Part shown: in pieces, positions 33,497-43,345 of the stretch
How positions within the stretch are numbered: the stretch's first letter is position 1
How the letters are laid out: every line of letters starts with the position of its first letter
Assembly: GCA_020912385.1 (NCBI GenBank)
Contig: CP087208.1
Location: 2,790,001-2,854,000 of the forward strand
Source of the DNA: Neofusicoccum parvum
Taxonomy: Eukaryota; Ascomycota; Dothideomycetes; Botryosphaeriales; Botryosphaeriaceae
Reading direction: 5' to 3'
Length of the DNA stretch: 64,000 nt
Notes under the pieces: generated by a model
Told to the model about the DNA's origin: nothing
What the model saw: the letters and a program-made list of their open reading frames with translations, nothing else
The model's database searches: none
Program-made: the position numbers and the translations under genes

Positions 33497-34003
33497 CTAC
33501 TCCTCAACCGACCACCCCGACACCTCCCCATGGCTTTTTCGATGCTCCGCCAAATCCCCCGCCACCTCCTTCTCCGCCGCCCGCCTCTCGCGCGCAAACA
33601 CCATGAACCCCGGCGCGTTGACCTCGCCCGTCACGATATCAGGCAGCTCGTCTCCTTCCTCCTCCTGCCCCTCCTGCTCCTGCTGCTCCTCCCGCTCCCC
33701 CACCATCTCCTCCGCTCCCCCACCCTCTCCCTCCCGCCCTCCCTGCTCATGCGCCGGCAGAAAAAACACCCCAAACGGCCCCAGCGCCGCCAGCTCAACC
33801 GGCACGTACAGGTCGCCCGGGCCGCTGTCGTCGGGCTCGCTGGCGGCAGCGGCAGCTGCGCGCGGTGAGGCGGAGCAGCGGCGGCGGTGGTGGCGGCGCT
33901 TGCGCGGGTTGCGGTTCGGACGGCGCGGTGGGGCGGTGGTTGGTGGGCCGGAGGGCTGGCTGGGGGAGGGGTGCTTGGTGGATGGTCGGGGTCGGGGAGG
34001 CAT
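33497..34003 (-). CDS. low-complexity hypothetical protein
   Basis: 168 aa from MPPRPRPSTKHPS. A Pro-rich N-terminus is followed by a basic block (RRPNRNPRKRRHHRRRC), an ordered-looking middle (GDLYVPVELAALGPFGVFFLP), an acidic Glu/Gln run and a closing segment PDIVTGEVNAPGFMVFARERR. No family is recognised. The frame is also open further upstream (to 34327), so the start is uncertain. It lies convergent to the NRPS-like gene. Confidence 0.5.
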   Translation of the reverse strand: MPPRPRPSTKHPSPSQPSGPPTTAPPRRPNRNPRKRRHHRRRCSASPRAAAAAASEPDDSGPGDLYVPVELAALGPFGVFFLPAHEQGGREGEGGGAEEMVGEREEQQEQEGQEEEGDELPDIVTGEVNAPGFMVFARERRAAEKEVAGDLAEHRKSHGEVSGWSVEE

Positions 34004-34320
34004 GGTGGCGGCGGTGGCGGGTGTCTGGGAGGGTGGGAGTAGTGGTGGTTGCGCTGAGGTGACTGCTGTGGGTGTTGGGGTGGCTGTCGTTGTGCGGTTT
34101 TTCGGAGGTTGTGGGAGAGGCGGTGGCGGGCGCGGTGTCGTCAGAGGAGGTGATGTTGCGGGCCCTTTGTATGGATTGGAGTTTATGCTGACAGGTAACC
34201 TGCCTGCTGCTGTAATTTTGTGTGTTGTTTGTGTTGTTCGGATGGGTGTGAAGTGCGGTCTTGCCAGGTTGCTGTCCCGTGAGCCTGGAAACGCTTGTTG
34301 CGGAAGGCGCGATCCCGGGC

Positions 34321-34785
34321 CTAGCACTTTGACGATGAGGCTGCCGCGAATCGATGAAGTGGGCTATCTTCCTTGTCCGTGTTAGAGGGAGTCTCACTAT
34401 CCGGTGTGGCAGGAGGATTGCTACTGGGCCCTATGATGTCTGGCCCGGCAGTTCCGGTGATGGTTGGTTCTGGAGTGTGGACGGCGTGACGCAGGGTGGG
34501 TGAGAGGAGCGCCTCTTTGATTCTGGAATACTCGTTCGCTGATATGGGAGAACCGAGCACGATTCGCCTCTTCGGCGGAATGGTCGATTGCTCTGTTGCG
34601 GAAGTGACTTTCCTCTTCTTAGGGAGAATAGAAGAATGGCGTGCTTCTGGCTTTGGTGCTGACTTCAATTTCTTGTGCGGAGGAGATGCCTGATAAGAGG
34701 CCTTGAGCTCTGGGTCAGGGTTCGAGGCGTTCCTTTCCTGGTAGGCCTGGGCGATTTGGGAGAGGCGTTCAGATCTGCGAGGCAT
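34321..34785 (-). CDS. hypothetical nuclear protein
   Basis: 154 aa from MPRRSERLSQIAQAYQERN. It contains a textbook nuclear-localisation signal (LPKKRKV) and a second basic patch (PPKRRIV). The C-terminal half is Ser/Thr/Pro-rich. Family unknown. The frame is open upstream of the chosen start, which was picked for its initiation-like N-terminus. Confidence 0.5.
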   Translation of the reverse strand: MPRRSERLSQIAQAYQERNASNPDPELKASYQASPPHKKLKSAPKPEARHSSILPKKRKVTSATEQSTIPPKRRIVLGSPISANEYSRIKEALLSPTLRHAVHTPEPTITGTAGPDIIGPSSNPPATPDSETPSNTDKEDSPLHRFAAASSSKC

Positions 34786-35426
34786 TTCGACTAAGCTGGA
34801 CGCGACTGTGAGGGGAGCGGCGTGGAGATGTTGCCTGCCTGGCTTCGGACCAATCAGCTGGAGATGAATGCTCAAGATTGATGGGACAAGCCAAAGGCAA
34901 GCACAGGTAGTATCGGTGAGGTCGACTTTGTGGAATCGCAGTGATGTAGTGGGATCGTTGGCAAGGAAAACAGCCAAATATAAATGCTGAAGGATCGACT
35001 TCTCGTTCGCGGCGTGCATTCGCTTTTCTTAACACATCAGAGCACCGTTGAACTCTTGACCAGCACATAGGCATGTGGTAACGTTCCCCATGTTGATCTA
35101 CCTCAAATATGCGGCTGCTAATAAATGCCTTCTCTTAACACAGAACTACTGAGTATCAACCCGCAACTTGACTAAAGTACTTTCAAAGCCATTCGCAGCC
35201 AATGCAACATTTTCTAGCAAAATTGCGATGTGGAAGCGGAATTCCGCCAGAGAAATTATCAATATTGCCGATGATTTCTACATAAGCTTCGATGTATGCT
35301 CCCTAAGTGATGCCAATGCTTGAAGAAATATAGGTATTGAATCGGGGTAAGAGAGAAGCCACCCGGTCTCCTACTTCAGTGTTAGCATGATCCGTTCACG
35401 TAGAGAATAAAACATGCCTGAGATGT

Positions 35427-35954
35427 TCACGCGTCATCTGAAGAGAGCCATGGCCCTTCCTCGTTTCCCTCGTCAATTTCCATATCGTCGATCTCCTCGT
35501 GCTCAAGGACGTCGTCCAGCAGCTCAGGGTCTCTCGGAGAAGCCAACCTCCTGACCCTCTTTACGGTACGGCTCGCGCAGAGGCGGAGATCCGTAGGAGC
35601 ACGGTAGGTCTGCATTAATGTGACATCTTCTCCCTCCTCCGAAGAAGATGATGCCCCTCTCTTGTGGCTGGGTTCATCGCGAGCGCTGAAGAAGATTGGC
35701 TTGATTCCAGTCTTGTCGGGGAAAATAGGATCGCGTCCGTTCTTTCTCGGTGCAGGAGGTGGAGACACTGAACTTCCAGCCTCGTTGGCGTGTGGCGAGG
35801 GCGTCCGGACTTGGCGAGGCGGCGTTGCGGCATGGTGGGGGCGCCTTTCGCTGATACGCGCCACGAGAGCCGCGAGCTTGAGCCAGCGGGGAATGATGAA
35901 TGTTTTCTGGAGACTGATCGCGGCGGAGCAAGAGTCGGAGCGTGTGTGGGTCAT
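35427..35954 (-). CDS. hypothetical protein with acidic C-terminus
   Basis: 175 aa from MTHTRSDSCSAAISLQKTF. A helical-looking segment (FIIPRWLKLAALVARISERR) is followed by Pro/Ser-rich sequence, a Ser/Glu run (SSSSEEGED) and an acidic tail (HEEIDDMEIDEGNEEG). No family recognised. Composition resembles the two preceding small genes and fits a disordered nuclear protein. Confidence 0.5.
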   Translation of the reverse strand: MTHTRSDSCSAAISLQKTFIIPRWLKLAALVARISERRPHHAATPPRQVRTPSPHANEAGSSVSPPPAPRKNGRDPIFPDKTGIKPIFFSARDEPSHKRGASSSSEEGEDVTLMQTYRAPTDLRLCASRTVKRVRRLASPRDPELLDDVLEHEEIDDMEIDEGNEEGPWLSSDDA

Positions 35955-35999
35955 CTTGTTGTATGTCGAAGGCGGACGCGGAGGTAGGTTCGGGGAGAT

Positions 36000-36935
36000 G
36001 ATGTGGAACAGGAAGGATGGCAGTGCGCGGAAGGATGTGTAGTGTTCATGAACGCGGAATGTTGACGTTGCACTTCCGACGACCCAGGAGACATTGAAAA
36101 ACTGCGCTACAGCTCGCTCAGAGTTCGTCAACTGCTGCTCATGTGGCAATTACCGTATACGACCAATAGCAACACTGGTCAAGTATTTACATGAAAGACG
36201 CAGAATAAATGGTATGAAGCCGACCTGAACTTCGCTGTATATCCCGTAGAAGCCTCTTCAAATTCACACGCTCACCATGATCCTCTGCATGCCGGTTGCA
36301 ATTATATCGTTGTCGTTGTCAAGCAAGCTTGCAGAACAAGGGCATCAGCCCAACAGTCTTCCTGGTGATCATGATCAATCAAGAGCTTGATGTTGGGTAA
36401 CGTTAGATGATCAGCTGAAACATTCTCCCAATCAATGGGTCAAACGACCTATCCAGTGCGCATAAAAAATCGTCACCGGAGTATTAAATCAACTTTCTGT
36501 GCAGGACAAAACAAAACTTTGGAGGAGCCCATACGATATGCAGTTTGGGACCGAATGATCGAAGCAGCGTACGGTGAAACCGCAATCCGAAATCGGTAAC
36601 CCCGCATTTACAAGAGGCGTGAGTCGAAGCGGACGCATTTTACATTTTCGGGCTGCAAGTTCAAACTTCCACTGCACTACAAATGTCTCACATGTTTTTA
36701 ATCATTATGTGGGGCTTGTCCCAAGATGTAGGAGGTCAGATTTAAGTTTCACCAATCAACATAGCAAGCCGCTCGCTGCTTCCCCCTGCTACAACAAGCT
36801 CACCGCAGCTCGCTAAGCAGAGATGCACGCACTCACTATTCTCTACTATGATCAAGGATAAACTCAGATTCGGCTTCCCGCCGGAAATCTACGCGTCTTA
36901 AGCACAATTCTCAATTTGGAAATTCATCAACAACA
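36000..36935. other. intergenic, AT-richer, no gene seen
   Basis: No coding or RNA signal recognised before the tRNA-Ser gene. Confidence 0.45.
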
Positions 36936-36940
36936 ACAAA

Positions 36941-37073
36941 GGCGTTGTGGCGGAGTGTGAGTACATTCATTCAACACCTGCACAACATCGATACTGATAA
37001 TCTACCAGGGTTAACGCGACAGACTAGAAATCTGTTTCCTTCGGGAGCGCAGGTTCGAATCCTGCCGACGTCG
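36941..37073 (+). tRNA. tRNA-Ser(AGA) interrupted in the D loop
   Basis: Exon parts 36941-36956 and 37009-37073. Acceptor GGCGTTG/CGACGTC (two G-U pairs) with discriminator G, D stem GCG/CGC, anticodon arm ACAGA-CTAGAAA-TCTGT (anticodon AGA), a long variable arm TTCCTTCGGGAG as in serine tRNAs, and T arm GCAGG-TTCGAAT-CCTGC. A 52-nt insert sits inside the D loop. Removing it leaves GAGTGGTTAA, the standard serine D loop. The D-stem pair differs from the usual GCC/GGC in a compensated way, which argues for a working tRNA. The insert splits the Pol III A box; the B box is intact. Confidence 0.85.
36957..37008 (+). other. GT-AG (spliceosome-type) intron inside tRNA-Ser
   Basis: 52 nt, donor GTGAGT, branch-like TACTGAT (36993-36999), acceptor TACCAG. 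Length and signals match the mRNA introns of this window. It is not at the 37/38 position used by tRNA endonuclease. Confidence 0.75.
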
Positions 37074-37075
37074 AG

Positions 37076-37082
37076 TTCTTTT
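37076..37082 (+). terminator. Pol III T-run after tRNA-Ser
   Basis: TTCTTTT starts 3 nt after the discriminator base. Confidence 0.6.
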
Positions 37083-37499
37083 GCCTCCGTCGTAGAGGCA
37101 ATCTCTTTTGCTGTTTGGGCGTGATGGTGGTCTTTGAAACGGGTGGATGTGGAGCTTCAGGGGCCGGACCTACAAGCACGCAGGGGCTGCTCTGTGCTCC
37201 AACACTAAACCAGGAAGTGCAACTTGAGCCGTGTTCCGAAGCAGTGCAGTCCAATCTTCAGTAAAGCTGCCGAACTGTTGATAGTCGGGGCTCCGTTTTC
37301 TTTTTTCGGGGTTGCTCGTAGAACGGAGGTGTGCCGGCGTTCGTCTCGGCTCGGAAATTTTTCTCGCTTCACCCATCCCGAGGCCCACTTCCCGCGCTCC
37401 ACGCCGGCACACAACACTTCCATCTCGCGCGCTTCAGACCGCAATTGCACGGAGAACAAGACCGCAATGTGCCAGCTCTCACTCTTCATCAACCAATCA

Positions 37500-37666
37500 G
37501 CAGCTTTAGCTCACTTGGGAGAGCGCCAGGTAAGCCTCAACACCATCAGCTGCCGATCTCAGCATTCACTAACAATTCATCAGACTGAAGTCCACTTCGG
37601 CCCAACGCCTGCCACAGCCATCTGTGCGGTATCTGGAGGTACTGTGTTCGATCCACAGAAGCTGCA
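37500..37666 (+). tRNA. tRNA-Phe(GAA) with two introns
   Basis: Exon parts 37500-37529, 37584-37590 and 37631-37666. All stems pair perfectly after removal of both inserts: acceptor GCAGCTT/AAGCTGC, D GCTC/GAGC, anticodon CCAGA/TCTGG with loop CTGAAGA (GAA), T CTGTG/CACAG with loop TTCGATC, discriminator A. The A box (TAGCTCACTTGGG) and B box are complete. The 40-nt insert 37591-37630 is a normal tRNA intron after position 37 and contains TTC, able to pair with the anticodon. The 54-nt insert 37530-37583 is a separate GT-AG intron within the anticodon stem. Confidence 0.88.
37530..37583 (+). other. GT-AG (spliceosome-type) intron inside tRNA-Phe anticodon stem
   Basis: 54 nt between nucleotides 30 and 31 of the tRNA. 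Donor GTAAGC, perfect fungal branch site CACTAAC (37567-37573), acceptor ATCAG ten nucleotides later. Confidence 0.8.
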
Positions 37667-37719
37667 AGGAACTCGAGGTCCTTACCAGTCTCAGACTGGT
37701 CAAAGCCATTCTTTTTGCT

Positions 37720-38190
37720 ATTGGGCTCAAGCTGTTCTTTTTGGTACGTGTGACGACCATGCTGACTGGTGGCGGCGGGGTGGAGTAATGGATGGAGACA
37801 GTAGAGGTGCATCTCAGGGGCGTGCGGAGTAGCTTGAGCATTGTTTTGCGAGTGTGCACTTATCGTAGCGTGTGTATATGTGCGCAGTGTGTCCAGGCCG
37901 GCATGCCAGAGCTACGTCGATTGACAATGACATAGAACAAACGCAAGCACATGCATCTCTGTCGTGTCAACTGGGTATTTTCATGAGAGCTTTAGTTTGT
38001 CTGGTATCATCAAACCCAGCTCTCCACGACGTTGATGATGACACCTGACGGGTCAGCATGCTGCAGGCAAAATACCACCTCGTGGGTCCAATCAATTCTG
38101 GCTGATTTATTCCATATGAACTTATCTTACTATATAAATGATACGGGTGCCCAACCAGAACGACACGAGAAACAAAAGCACTTAGGCCAG
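37720..38190. other. intergenic
   Basis: No gene; contains a TATATAA element near 38132 upstream of the next small gene. Confidence 0.4.
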
Positions 38191-38197
38191 CGCCAAT

Positions 38198-38643
38198 ATG
38201 ATGCCTTTCAACAACGCACGCACGTTGGGAACGTGTCTAGACCTTTTGCGACAGGAGATAATCTGTTTGTGAAATCATTTCTGTGAATAATCTTAAGCAA
38301 TGCTAACGAGGTGGTAGCGGTTGCGTGGCGACTCCATCGTGTTCACTGTTCAGAGCGACCGCACAATGGTATCGACGTCTATGTCAACGGAGAAGTCACC
38401 GGAGAAGGGAAGAACCGGAAAATTCAATATGTCGCGAATCTCGTCATTTTTCCAGATAATGCGCAATCAAATGTCCTGGAAACAAGCGTTATGAAAGAGA
38501 GCTGCGGTGATGCTCTGTTAGACCTGCGGCAAAGGCTGAAAAACGGAGCCTTACCTGACAACTACTTCATAGTCGTCGACGACAACGATGAGATTTCGTA
38601 TGTGTTGGAAGGCATCAACGGATGTCAAAACATAGGAGCATGA
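38198..38643 (+). CDS. small protein of unknown function
   Basis: Proposed exons 38198-38264 and 38318-38643 give 130 aa. The second exon reads convincingly as protein (IDVYVNGEVTGEG, YVANLVIFPDN, DNYFIVVDDNDEISYVL), suggesting a small beta-rich fold. The 53-nt intron has a weak GTTTGT donor but a good GCTAAC branch site, and the join keeps frame. TATATAA lies about 65 bp before the ATG. No family recognised. Confidence 0.45.
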
Positions 38644-38947
38644 AACGTGTCATAATCTCATGCGGATGAGTGCATGGCTTGCCCATGAGATGTCACAGAA
38701 TACCAAAGAGAAACCAATTTGGAAAAGGTGGAAGATGTTTGAAATCGCACTCAGCGTGCGGTAAGCGAGCAACCTTGAATTCCAGCTGCAGCTTTTATGC
38801 CGTGCTACTAATCAGACCCTTCCTGTGATCCTCACCTGCTGAGTCAAGTTTCCTTGCTGCCGTAAGTAACTGTGCCCTGAGTATCAGCGCAGGCCTGCTC
38901 AAGCTGAAGTGAAGATATCTTGCTGTCCTGTACTTGGAAAAGGTCGC

Positions 38948-39136
38948 TCAGACTTCAATGCCGAAGGAGTGGAACGCGCGGCGAATGGCCTGGCGACGAG
39001 CGCGCCTGTGTTCCATCCTGTGCGTGGCGCCAGCATGCTGCCACTCACGCTGCCACTCCTCGAGTGACATGGCTAGGACGACTAGCAGCATGATGCAGAT
39101 CGCGAAGAAGATGACGGCATGCAGCCAGTTGAACAT
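38948..39136 (-). CDS. 62-aa single-pass membrane protein
   Basis: MFNWLHAVIFFAICIMLLVVLAM forms one membrane helix. A Trp/Arg-rich basic tail follows (EEWQREWQHAG... RRARRQAIRRAF). Small proteins of this build are common in fungi; function unknown. Orientation would place the basic tail in the cytosol. Confidence 0.45.
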   Translation of the reverse strand: MFNWLHAVIFFAICIMLLVVLAMSLEEWQREWQHAGATHRMEHRRARRQAIRRAFHSFGIEV

Positions 39137-39812
39137 GATGTAGCGGACGGTAAGGCTGTTTGACCGTGATTGAGATCGTGATTGGGTTTGTTGATGTGTG
39201 CGCTGTTTGGGGCTGGTTTAGAAGATGTTTGGAGGATGCAGAAGAGAGGCGGACGTCTCGGGTGCTGTGGGTGGTCGAAATGTTCTATGAGGACGTCGCA
39301 AATTTTGTTGAATCCAGATACTCTACATTGTGTATCAATGGATGGGTGTGAATGTTCAAGTGTCATTGTTCATGGACGGATTCTGCAGCGCCGCACCGCC
39401 TTCTCTCCATACCACATCCGCCACGCTCTCACCTCGCCCGCCATTGCCGCATCCAGCGACTCTCGGAAGATCTGCGAAAAGTTCCGCAACGACATGGTAT
39501 CCCTATCCGCCGATGACAGCCCGCTTCACCATCGTAATCTCTTCCGCGTCCCCTACCATGGACACCCGCTCACGCGCACCAGCGTCTTCGCCACAACCGG
39601 CGGATCCAGAATCTCTGGTACTGGAGCTCATCTCGTTCTACCACCGCCCTCGCCCGCGCTAGGCGCCGAAGCCTGTCTGTTCCGATCCTTCTGCGCCCTC
39701 GACCGCCGCCTCACGCAACGTTCTGCCTCTCCGCCGTCGCGCGCACCAAACAACCTACAAACGTCCCAAACCTTCCGCCGCCGCCCGATGGCAGTGAGCC
39801 TGGCGCTTGGAT

Positions 39813-39815
<3 letters not shown>

Positions 39816-39847
<32 letters not shown>
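39816..39847 (+). repeat. (AC)n microsatellite
   Basis: A run of about 15 CA repeats. It creates His/Thr and Val/Cys runs in overlapping frames, which are not evidence of coding. Confidence 0.9.
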
Positions 39848-39849
<2 letters not shown>

Positions 39850-40113
39850 CTTGGCCAAGGCCAATCTCAGACAACGAGGATCGCCAACGCTCTCGAGCGC
39901 AGCGTCTCCACACTTTGCACCACTGGGTATGTACGACTCGAGAGCCATCTGCGGATGACCTACGTGTCCGAACGAAGCTAACCAGAGCCCTGCCAACAAT
40001 GCTCAGGAGGAGCCAGCTATCTGGATGCTCAACATCCATGCCTCTGCACCCGGATCCTCGCCGTCCAGGGTTGCTGAACCCTTTGGACGCTTGAACCCTC
40101 AACAGAGTTTGAA

Positions 40114-40588
40114 TGAGCATCGATTTCCACGACGGCGGTCTATGTACACACGGTGGACAGGCGCAACATGAGCACCTGGCTCTGCCTCAAGGGCAACACG
40201 GCGTTCTTCTTCGACGGGACCAGTCTCGAAGAAGCGGCGGTGAGTTCTTACCTTGATCTGCAGTGCACAATCAGTCTCTGACATGGATCTAGATGTACTT
40301 GCGTGACGCCCGCCGCTTGTACGACCAAGTGAGCGCTCGGTCGGAAAAGAACATCGTCTGAATGATCAGATATCCGAAGCCATTGCCGAGATTGCTCGGT
40401 CACGCATGCGCATCTCGCGGTGGTTGGACACGGAGACAACCGACGTGTGCAGGGACAGGGATACGGCGGAGCTTGAAGGAGCTTGGGCGGAGGAGCTGGT
40501 TTACAAGATGGAGGCTGGAGGGCTCATCGGAACTCGCATGGCGCCAGACGCGTTCTTTCAGGAGGGAAAGAAGGCTTGGAAAACTTGA
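40114..40588 (+). CDS. 3' part of a multi-exon gene, function unknown
   Basis: Three exons join in frame: about 40114-40239, 40293-40328 (36 nt) and 40370-40588. The introns have GTGAGT and GTGAGC donors. The protein reads ISTTAVYVHTVDRRN, then TAFFFDGTSLEEAAMYLRDA, SEAIAEIARSRMRISRWLDTE and a helical Glu-rich end to KKAWKT. Heptad-like spacing suggests helices. The 5' end is unresolved: a stop lies just before 40114 and a 3' splice site at AATGAG (40107-40112) would lead to more exons upstream, perhaps in 39.3-39.7 kb. Minimal alternative start: the Met of RRNMSTW near 40169. Confidence 0.5.
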
Positions 40589-40954
40589 TTCAAGGTAGCG
40601 TTTCAAGTCGCGACGGCTTCCATTGCCGAAGTCTTAGCCGTGTGATCCCCACAAGAGACATCTTGCCAGGCGCTAGCTCCCATGAAGGCGCAGCAACCTG
40701 TCACGATGCCATTATTGAGCATGTGCGAATAAGACGCTGAGCCCTGGGCAGGTTCACATAACAAATTACCGAGGAGATGCTCAATTAGGAACCTACATCA
40801 ATTCCGGTAACCAAGTTTGCACTATCTCCGGAGCTTCTTTCCAAGCAAGTTGTTTCAGATGCTGGATATCAATTCTGACACAACACCCCTTTAACTCCTT
40901 GCCTCTGCCGACGACATTTGATTTGGATGTATAAGACCCTCTGCATGGCACAAT

Positions 40955-41629
40955 CATGGAGGCTCTACAAGCATACTATGGAGGTTTTTGGGGTAAAGAT
41001 TCATTAGCTTGGCTGCGAAAAACACAGTGGACAGTGAGGAATATGCAACGCCTGTTCCAGAAAGCCGAGAGCTCGGGAGATGCGCGTCAACAGAGCAACA
41101 CACGCTTAGAGCAAGCCGATCCTTAACCTAAGGTAGCAGAGGAAGCTTTCCTGAAGAAAGTCCGAAAGATTGTCAACGAAGAATTCGTGTCATCAAAGAG
41201 GCGAGAACGCGAGGCGAGAGCAAGCTTTCAACAGACGACGCCCTAGCGTACAGCGCCCGACGAAACACGACCAAGGAGCGCACGTACGGCGAACAGCGAC
41301 AGACCGAACAAGGGACTTCTGACAAGGGACGCAGATGGCGAGCTCGATGCTTCAGACTCAGAGAGCGAAACCGATGGTCGACGGGGCCGTAAGAAAAGGA
41401 AAAAACATCGGGACACGAGTTTCTCAAACGACACAGAGTCATCAGCAGCAAGGAAACAGAGGACAAAGAGGAATACTGGCCGTAGGCGCCTCAATCCACC
41501 AACAATCAATCATCATACACTCATCACGGACCACGGATATCGTGATCTTATTGCCCATCAGTAAAGAGCATGGCTGGATTGAGGAATACTTCGCTGTTCA
41601 TCTTCTATAAGTCACAGCCGTCAGTAACT
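40955..41629 (+). mobile_element. retroelement internal relic (tentative)
   Basis: Starts with an open stretch (EALQAYYGGFWGKDSLAWLRK) and continues as a Lys/Arg-rich frame-broken region up to the LTR at 41630. The position against an LTR suggests the remnant of a retrotransposon body, but no protease, RT or integrase motif is seen. Confidence 0.3.
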
Positions 41630-42139
41630 TGTTACGGCACAGCCTTTGAAGACGCAGAAAGGTGAGGGGCTCACGAAGGAACCCCGCAAGAAAAAGCATC
41701 CCCACGTGATTAGTGCACGTGATGATCTGCCCAAGACCCACATGTCGCCCTCACGAGCCGGGCGACATACAGCAACCGTCGCCCAGTGTAGCCCGGCTAC
41801 ATGGAGCAACACCAGATTGTCATAGCTTTCCTACAGTATATAAGCACACTCACTTAGCTAGATACTTGACCCTTCGTAGTCAACTTCGATAATCAATCTA
41901 CACCATTGATTAGTGTCGAACGGCGCGAGAAAGTAAGACACCGCTGGTTTTCTTATTGTTGCTACAGAGTCTTGCTATATAGGTGTAATGATCGGATTTA
42001 CGGAAATACGCATAACTAGGGTGAATGACTTGTGCAGGGGTAGGTGTATGGTGTAGTAACAAGGCAAGTAGTAAAACGCATGTGGAACAAGGAGGTAAAA
42101 CACGTGATTGCGGGCCAATGTGGTTGACAATTAGTAACA
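41630..42139 (+). mobile_element. LTR, family 2, split by a nested solo LTR
   Basis: Begins TGTTACGGCACAG (41630) and ends GTAACA (42134-42139), with CACGTGATTA and TATATAAGC inside, as expected of an LTR promoter. The family 1 LTR at 41914-42129 sits within it. Without the insert the LTR is about 290 bp. No target duplication is evident for family 2, so its partner LTR may be lost. Confidence 0.6.
41914..42129 (-). mobile_element. solo LTR, family 1, copy 3 (nested)
   Basis: 216 bp, same ends as copies 1 and 2 but inverted, with perfect 5-bp target duplication ATTAG (41909-41913 and 42130-42134). High similarity to copy 1 across the whole length. Confidence 0.88.
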
Positions 42140-43330
42140 CGGCCTTCGCACGCAGTGCTCAGATACGTGTATTCATCACTTCGTTCTCTCTCCCCTCTCT
42201 TGTACCCACTCAAGGTAAACCCCAACACGGCTTACCACCCTCTTTGGTGTTTGGATCCTTAGAGGTAGAGGCCCGCCGTTACATAACTGCGTAAAGAGAA
42301 AATAAGAGACAGATTTAAAGGACTAAGTTCTATTCATTTCTATTCTACAAAGCGTCGGCCCGAGCAATGGTAGGACTTGAAGCGGACACGGCCATCTTGA
42401 TACCCTGCTTCCCAACCCTCAATGCCTACTTCTCCTTGCGATTCATTCAATCAGTGTGAAAATCCATCCAATAGATGAACCAATACCGCTTCGACAATCA
42501 TGCTCTAGCCCTGTCATGCTTTTCAACGGTGGTAGCCAGACATCCGGGAACACGACCCCCTCGTTGATATTTTCCATCTTCGGGGTTCCGGTTGCATCCA
42601 CCAGCTCGAAACTTAATAGACCACTCTTAAGAGCGAGTGTAGCATCACGCGGTCCTGCCAGAGTGACATGAAAGCGCGCTTGTATCGGACTGGAGCGCGC
42701 TCACCCCACTGGGCTCTCAGCCAGATATTCGGATCCGAGATGCTCACTCACAGCCCGTGGTGACATGGCGACGCAGCCTGCCCAGAGGAAGTGGCTGGTG
42801 TTGCTTAGGTTCCTCGCAAAAGGCCGTTAGAGTAGGCTTCCTGTACATACACGCGTAGTATAGCTGTGTTGCCACTCGAAACGGCTAGTATGCGAGGCTC
42901 ATGACCGCGAGATCGGCAAGGCGTTCTGCAAACTGATGTTCTTTCCTTGCAGGAGGCGCAGAAAGTGGTACGGGACTTTGCTGCGATATCATCCATCCCA
43001 TGCGGTACGTCGAGAAAGAAAGTATTGAAAAATTGATGGAGATAGTCAAATGAGTGGATTCTTGGCGAAGAGGTGAGGGAGGTGGGGGAGGCCCCCTCCT
43101 TAACCGTCTCGCGATAAAGTTAAATACACGTGATACCAACGTGACCAAAATTCAACAGAAAGACACGCTGTTTGAACCCCCTGGAGGACAGACCCAGTCG
43201 CACGAGGATTCAGCTGTGCCAGGCCGCCAGTGACCAGCGACGTGATGTTCAAGGCACCAAACGAAAACAAAGGACGGCCAGAAAAGGCCGAAGTCGGAAC
43301 TGGGAAGCTTGCTTTCGCCGTTGATAAAGG
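42140..43330. other. intergenic, no gene seen
   Basis: Only short frames. Confidence 0.4.
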
Positions 43331-43345
43331 AGGAGATCAAAGGCA

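Noticed and set aside
39182..39958. Plus-strand 258-codon frame with a His/Thr repeat
   Set aside because: The repeat is a CA microsatellite and the frame has no domain; it may hold an upstream exon of the 40.1-40.6 kb gene but this could not be shown.
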